NCBI GenBank assembly: GCA_041940425.1 | Contig: JBGTSF010000006.1 | Span: forward strand, 40,944-104,943 | Direction: 5' to 3' | DNA length: 64,000 nt | From: DATHTS01 sp041940425 | GTDB taxonomy: Bacteria > Acidobacteriota > Blastocatellia > Pyrinomonadales > Pyrinomonadaceae | Shown: positions 60,306-64,000 of the stretch, piece after piece | Position numbering within the stretch: the first letter of the stretch is position 1 | Layout: every line of letters starts with the position of its first letter | Position numbers and translations under genes: made by a program | The notes under the pieces: generated by a model | Database searches by the model: none | What the model saw: only the letters and a program-made list of their open reading frames with translations | What the model was told of the DNA's origin: nothing

Positions 60306-60746
60306 TTAATGTTCCGTAATAAGCAGTTGCGCGTTTTTGCCCGGATAACGTCCGCGCCGGTATAACACTATGCGTTCTAAAATTTGGTCGTCATGATTCA
60401 TTTGCAGAATTCTGACGGTTGCTTCGCCAATGTCGGTGAGCGGTTCGATAAAAACTTCGTTTAATCGAAAATGCTCGCGCCAGCGCATCGTGCGCGGATT
60501 GTAAAACTGAACCAATTCACCCGTTCCGGGTTTCAAAGAAGCGATATCACTGCCTTTATGACGATTGCAGAAAACGCAGGCGAGCGCGAGGTTTTCAATT
60601 TCCGAAGTGCCGCCGTGTTTGCGGCTGATGATATGTTCGATCTGAAATCTGAAAAAAGCGTCGGCTTCAGCGATCAGACAATATTCGCAGACGTAGTGAG
60701 CGCGGGCGGCGACAATCTCCCGAATATCGGAACTGATCCTACTCAT
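60306..60746 (-). CDS. HNH endonuclease
   Basis: A 146-aa protein with a zinc-bound HNH domain: the first CxxC in VCEYCLIAEAD, the catalytic core FQIEHIISRKHGGTSEIENL (the H of the beta strand) and LALACVFCNRHKGSD with the second CxxC and the final H. It would nick or cut DNA. It overlaps the stop of the small partner gene by 8 bp, so the two are translationally coupled. Together they lie between two copies of the MoxR 3' end, so this enzyme is the likely cause of the insertion (inference). Confidence 0.85.
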   Translation of the reverse strand: MSRISSDIREIVAARAHYVCEYCLIAEADAFFRFQIEHIISRKHGGTSEIENLALACVFCNRHKGSDIASLKPGTGELVQFYNPRTMRWREHFRLNEVFIEPLTDIGEATVRILQMNHDDQILERIVLYRRGRYPGKNAQLLITEH

Positions 60747-60981
60747 CGCTCAAAAAGTCGCGTGCGCGCGCTTTGGCGAGACGCATCAGATGTTCGATTT
60801 GCAGATAATGATCGAGTTCCGATTTTTCGGCGGACGATAATTTGCCGTCTTTTTCGCGCTCCAGCAAATCTTCGACGCGCTCTTGCGCCGCTTCCGACGG
60901 GCGAAAATCAATCACGTTCTGCGGAGTCGTTCCGGCGGCGATGAAATCAATTACTTCTTCGTAGGCTCTAACAGTATTCAT
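60739..60981 (-). CDS. Small partner protein of the HNH gene
   Basis: An 80-aa protein (MNTVRAYEEVIDFIAAGTTP, then QNVIDFRPSEAAQERVEDLL, with a helical end LDHYLQIEHLMRLAKARARD). I recall short proteins like this in front of HNH genes, chiefly in cyanobacteria, but know no function. It could bind or restrain the endonuclease, or recognise its DNA site. I chose the ATG at 60981; a TTG at 61020 would add 13 residues, and the shorter form fits the remembered homologues better. It starts about 45 bp after the MoxR stop. Confidence 0.75.
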   Translation of the reverse strand: MNTVRAYEEVIDFIAAGTTPQNVIDFRPSEAAQERVEDLLEREKDGKLSSAEKSELDHYLQIEHLMRLAKARARDFLSDE

Positions 60982-61026
60982 AGCAAAATCAGAATACACT
61001 TTTGTTTGTATCTGCGCCAATATATT

Positions 61027-61830
61027 TTAGATGATCGTCGTGACGATCTCGCGGATGCTTCTCTGCAATTCTCTGTCGTCGGTGATCGGCGAAACGAGCG
61101 CGACTTCCGCCGCATCTACAGGCGAAATTCCCTTGGCGATCATTTGCGCGGCGTAAATTAAAAGTCTGGTCGAAACGCCTTCTTCTAAACCGTGACCGCG
61201 CAGGTTGCGGATTTTTTGTCCGATCTTGACGAGATCGGCGGCGGTTGCTTCTTCGATGCCGCCTTCTTTTGCGACGATCTCGGTTTCGTCTTCGGCGTTC
61301 GGATAATCGAATTCCATGGCGACAAAACGCTGGCGCGTTGACTGCTTTAAATCTTTTAAGATTGATTGATAGCCCGGATTGTAGGACACGACGAGCATAA
61401 ATTCGGGCGGCGCTTCGATGACCGTGCCGCGTTTTTCAATCGGCAAACGCCGTCGGTCATCCGTTAAAGGATGAATGATGACGACCGTATCTTTTCGCGC
61501 TTCGACGACTTCATCCAAATAACAGATCGCGCCCGAACGCACGGCGGTCGTCAGAGGTCCGTCGTGCCAGACGGTTTCCTCGCCTTCGAGCAGAAATCTG
61601 CCGACCAGATCGGTCGCCGACAGATCTTCGTGACAGGCGACCGTGATCAGAGGGCGTTTCATTTTATACGCCATATATTCGACAAACCGCGTCTTGCCGC
61701 AGCCGGTCGGACCTTTGAGCATCACGGGAAGCGTCGCCGCATAAGCCGCTTCGAAAAGTTCGACCTCTTGTTTGATCGGGAGATAGTAAGGTTCGTTTTC
61801 GACCTTGTATTTTTCGACTGCTAATTCCAT
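61027..61830 (-). CDS. MoxR/CbbQ/NorQ-type AAA+ ATPase
   Basis: A 267-aa AAA+ ATPase. Seen: Walker A GPTGCGKT (about residue 41), CHEDLSATDLVGRFLLEGEE, Walker B AICYLDEVVEAR, the sensor-1 region VVSYNPGYQ, the arginine finger ST(R)QRFVAMEFDYP, and a sensor-2 helix at VSTRLLIYAAQMI. This is the CbbQ/NirQ/NorQ branch, whose members remodel or activate metalloenzymes, usually with a VWA partner (CbbO/NorD). No such partner is in view. The last 18 codons are one of two copies of the 3' end in the window; the other is 791 bp downstream with the native terminator. Confidence 0.92.
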   Translation of the reverse strand: MELAVEKYKVENEPYYLPIKQEVELFEAAYAATLPVMLKGPTGCGKTRFVEYMAYKMKRPLITVACHEDLSATDLVGRFLLEGEETVWHDGPLTTAVRSGAICYLDEVVEARKDTVVIIHPLTDDRRRLPIEKRGTVIEAPPEFMLVVSYNPGYQSILKDLKQSTRQRFVAMEFDYPNAEDETEIVAKEGGIEEATAADLVKIGQKIRNLRGHGLEEGVSTRLLIYAAQMIAKGISPVDAAEVALVSPITDDRELQRSIREIVTTII

Positions 61831-62135
61831 AAATGAAAATTTATCTTAGCATTTACCAAAAATCGGTAGCAAATAAGCGTTTTATACGGTAGTTGCGGCG
61901 AAAATAATTTTAAAATTCTTGCAAACTACGGCAAATAAAATGATATAATTTGCCATTCACCTTTCGAAACGCACGGCATAATCCTTTTAGACGCATTCGT
62001 TTCGATTCACATTCGAGCAAGCGGCAGATTTATAAATTCACGGAGGAAAATATTGGAAGTTTGGCGTTTTCCAGAAAACGCGGGCTTTTATAATTTTCTG
62101 TTTCATACCAAGTTAAAAATGGCTGTTGAGGTTTT
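61831..62135. other. Divergent intergenic with candidate promoter toward the haloperoxidase gene
   Basis: TATAAT at 61944-61949 with TTGCAA at 61919-61924 (spacing 19, longer than ideal) reads rightward. No repeat hairpin or gene was seen. A leftward frame at 62030-62221 is not protein-like. Confidence 0.4.
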
Positions 62136-63845
62136 ATGCAAAACAAAAGTTCCGACGAAAAATCACACGAAAAAAAATCATCAAAAGTAACCAGACGAAA
62201 ATTTGTCGGCAATATCGGCAAAACGGCGATTGCCGCCGCCGCCGTTGGAACAGCCGCACCGCTCGTTGATCCGAAATCGAAGGTTTTAGGTCAGCGCGGT
62301 CAAACTAATACTTTTTATCAACAGCGTGCGACGGCTTGCCTACAGCTTCGCATCAATACGGCGCAAAATAATTTTCAGCCCGTCCCGCCGCTTTTTAATC
62401 GTCCGAACAACGGCGATGAGAATCTATATCCGAACAAGATCGGCAGTTACACGAAAGGTCTGCCGCATCAATCGAACGGCGAAGTCGTTCTTTCGACTTA
62501 CACTGCGCTTTTGGATGCGCTCAGAACGGGAAATCCCAACACATTTGAACAGATTCCTTTGGGCGGCGACCGGAAATTGATCAATCCGCAATCGGGTTTG
62601 GCGTTCGATATGGAAGGGAAAGATTCGTTCAGTTTTATACAGCCGCCCGCGCCCGCTTTTGCGAGCCGTGAGGAAGCCGCCGAGATTGCCGAAAATTACT
62701 GGATGGCACTTCTGCGCGACGTTCCATTTTCCGAATATGAAACAAATCCTATCGCCAATGCCGCCGCCGCCGATCTCAATCTGTTCGGCGCGGATTTTAA
62801 AGGCGCGAAAAACTCGAACGGGCAGGTTACGCCCGCTCTCCTTTTTCGCGGTCTGACGGCGGGCGACAAGGCGGGACCATACTTGTCGCAGTTTTTTTAT
62901 CATTCGTGCTTTTTCGGCGCGAACGAGATCAGTCAAAAAATTAGAACCGTTCTCGGCGCGGACAGCGGCGGGCAGGATTATATGACCGATTTCGATAACT
63001 GGCTTTCGGTGCAGAACGGCGTAACGCCGTCGAGCGCAGGAATTTACGATCCGACACCGCGCTATATGCGAAACGGGCGCGACATCGGCGAATGGGTTCA
63101 CATAGACGTTTTGTTTCAGGCGTATTTTCAGGCGTTTCTGGTAATGGCGGGATTGGGTTTTCCGTTCGACGCGGGAAATCCGTATAACAATTCGGCGACG
63201 CAGGACGGTTTCGGCACATTCGGCGGACCGCACATCGCCACGCTTTTATGCGAGGTTTCGACACGCGCTCTGAAAGCCGTCTGGAATCAAAAATGGTTTG
63301 TTCACCGACGGCTTCGACCGGAAGTTTTCGGCGAAAGAGTTGACCGCACGCTGTATCACGGCGCGAATTATCCCGTTCATACGGAGATTCTCACATCGCT
63401 TTCGACAAAGACGCGGCTCGGCGGATATATGCCCGCCGGAAACGCATTTTTGCCGATGGCTTTTCCCGAAGGAAGCCCGACGCATCCGGCTTACGGCGCG
63501 GGACACGCGACGGTTGCCGGCGCGTGCGTTACAATTCTCAAAGCGTGGTTCGATGAAAATTTCGTCATTCAAAATCCGGTCGTGCCGGATGCGGCGGGAC
63601 AGAGTTTAGTGCCATACACGGGAGGCGATACTTTAACGGTCGGCGGGGAATTGAATAAAATCGCTTCGAACGTCGCGCTCGGACGCAATATCGCCGGAGT
63701 TCACTGGCGTTCGGACGGCACGGAATCTTTAAGGCTCGGCGAGGCGGTCGCCCTCAGCGTTTTAAAAGATCAGAAAAATTGCTACAACGAAATTTTTAAC
63801 GGTTTTTCGCTGACGAAATTTGACGGCACGACGATTACCGTATAA
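62136..63845 (+). CDS. Tat-exported vanadium-haloperoxidase-like / PAP2-superfamily protein
   Basis: A 569-aa protein. The Tat signal has RRKFVGNIGKTAIAAAAVG. The vanadate/phosphate pocket is visible in the C-terminal half: WFVHRRLRPEVFG (Lys/Arg site), GSPTHPAYGAGHATVAGACV (the Ser-Gly-His core with the acid-base His) and GRNIAGVHWRSDGTESLRLG (the final Arg and the vanadate-ligand His). This is the layout of vanadium chloroperoxidases and of related acid phosphatases; either activity is possible. It would act in the periplasm, using H2O2 if a peroxidase. The nearby amine oxidase makes H2O2, but no direct link is shown. Confidence 0.9.
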   Translation: MQNKSSDEKSHEKKSSKVTRRKFVGNIGKTAIAAAAVGTAAPLVDPKSKVLGQRGQTNTFYQQRATACLQLRINTAQNNFQPVPPLFNRPNNGDENLYPNKIGSYTKGLPHQSNGEVVLSTYTALLDALRTGNPNTFEQIPLGGDRKLINPQSGLAFDMEGKDSFSFIQPPAPAFASREEAAEIAENYWMALLRDVPFSEYETNPIANAAAADLNLFGADFKGAKNSNGQVTPALLFRGLTAGDKAGPYLSQFFYHSCFFGANEISQKIRTVLGADSGGQDYMTDFDNWLSVQNGVTPSSAGIYDPTPRYMRNGRDIGEWVHIDVLFQAYFQAFLVMAGLGFPFDAGNPYNNSATQDGFGTFGGPHIATLLCEVSTRALKAVWNQKWFVHRRLRPEVFGERVDRTLYHGANYPVHTEILTSLSTKTRLGGYMPAGNAFLPMAFPEGSPTHPAYGAGHATVAGACVTILKAWFDENFVIQNPVVPDAAGQSLVPYTGGDTLTVGGELNKIASNVALGRNIAGVHWRSDGTESLRLGEAVALSVLKDQKNCYNEIFNGFSLTKFDGTTITV

Positions 63846-63905
63846 AATCCTTTGCCCGGCGCGAGTTTTCCGTCAAAAGTTTTTGCAGAAACAAACCGTC
63901 CGGTG

Positions 63906-64000
63906 ATATACTGCGTCTTTTCCCGTTTGCAGTATATTCAGTAACAATCTGTTCAATTCAATAAACTGTATAAATAAAGTAATTAAAAGAGAGGAGTTTT
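63906..64000 (+). promoter_or_regulatory. Hairpin and ribosome site leading into the next gene
   Basis: ATATACTGC (63906-63914) pairs with GCAGTATAT (63929-63937), a hairpin or operator after the haloperoxidase gene. GAGGAG at 63991-63996 looks like a ribosome-binding site of a gene that begins beyond the window. Confidence 0.5.

Overview
The window looks like a chromosomal segment of a Gram-negative Acidobacteriota bacterium, probably class Blastocatellia (Pyrinomonadaceae-like). This is inference from gene content. The clues are an ECF sigma factor of the TIGR02999 type followed by a Ser/Thr kinase with TPRs, an 'acidobacterial VWFA' protein, a delta-60-repeat/FG-GAP secreted giant, a propeller histidine kinase, many secreted peptidases, futalosine-type menaquinone genes and lysine/alanine-rich histone H1-like proteins. 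About 50 protein genes, one tRNA and one 98-N assembly gap are present. No rRNA, CRISPR array, prophage or intact transposase was seen.

Layout. 0-10 kb: LCAT-like lipase, larB preceded by a possible attenuator leader, ubiX-like and mqnD genes of menaquinone synthesis, an acyltransferase and an M14 peptidase. 10-19 kb: M1 aminopeptidase, the delta-60/FG-GAP protein, the ECF sigma factor and a TPR kinase separated by a REPIN-like element, then tRNA-Thr(CGU). 19-28 kb: trmFO, a thioesterase, the glyoxylate bypass (iclR-type regulator divergent from aceB-aceA), a phytanoyl-CoA dioxygenase remnant, a VWFA protein and a xerC/D-type recombinase. 28-36 kb: DPP-IV peptidase, flavin reductase, polyprenyl synthase, two small membrane proteins, two H1-like basic proteins and an FAD monooxygenase. 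36-43 kb: a VWA-PP2C-kinase triad (TerY-P / YegL-YegK-YegI-like; the PP2C gene is cut by the gap), a MATE transporter with a possible pseudoknot leader, and an AraC regulator. 43-48 kb: an exported four-gene cluster (PD40/TolB-like, DJ-1/PfpI, metallo-beta-lactamase fold, four-domain rhodanese). 48-58 kb: an FG-GAP protein, a two-component pair, aat, a YwbE-like gene, DinB, an amine oxidase and a serine hydrolase. 58-64 kb: GNAT, a membrane protein, an HNH endonuclease with a small partner inserted at the 3' end of a MoxR/CbbQ-type ATPase gene, and a Tat-exported vanadium-haloperoxidase-like protein.

Two structural themes stand out. First, at least fifteen gene boundaries carry long inverted repeats whose arms are short tandem oligomers. 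The oligomer differs between sites but the architecture is the same, and the repeats often reach the stop or start codons of both neighbours. Second, the HNH/partner pair is bracketed by two diverged copies of the last 54 bp of the MoxR-type gene, and the original terminator lies beyond the outer copy. This is the signature of a small cassette that inserted into a gene end and regenerated it, and it is the best candidate here for an undescribed mobile unit.
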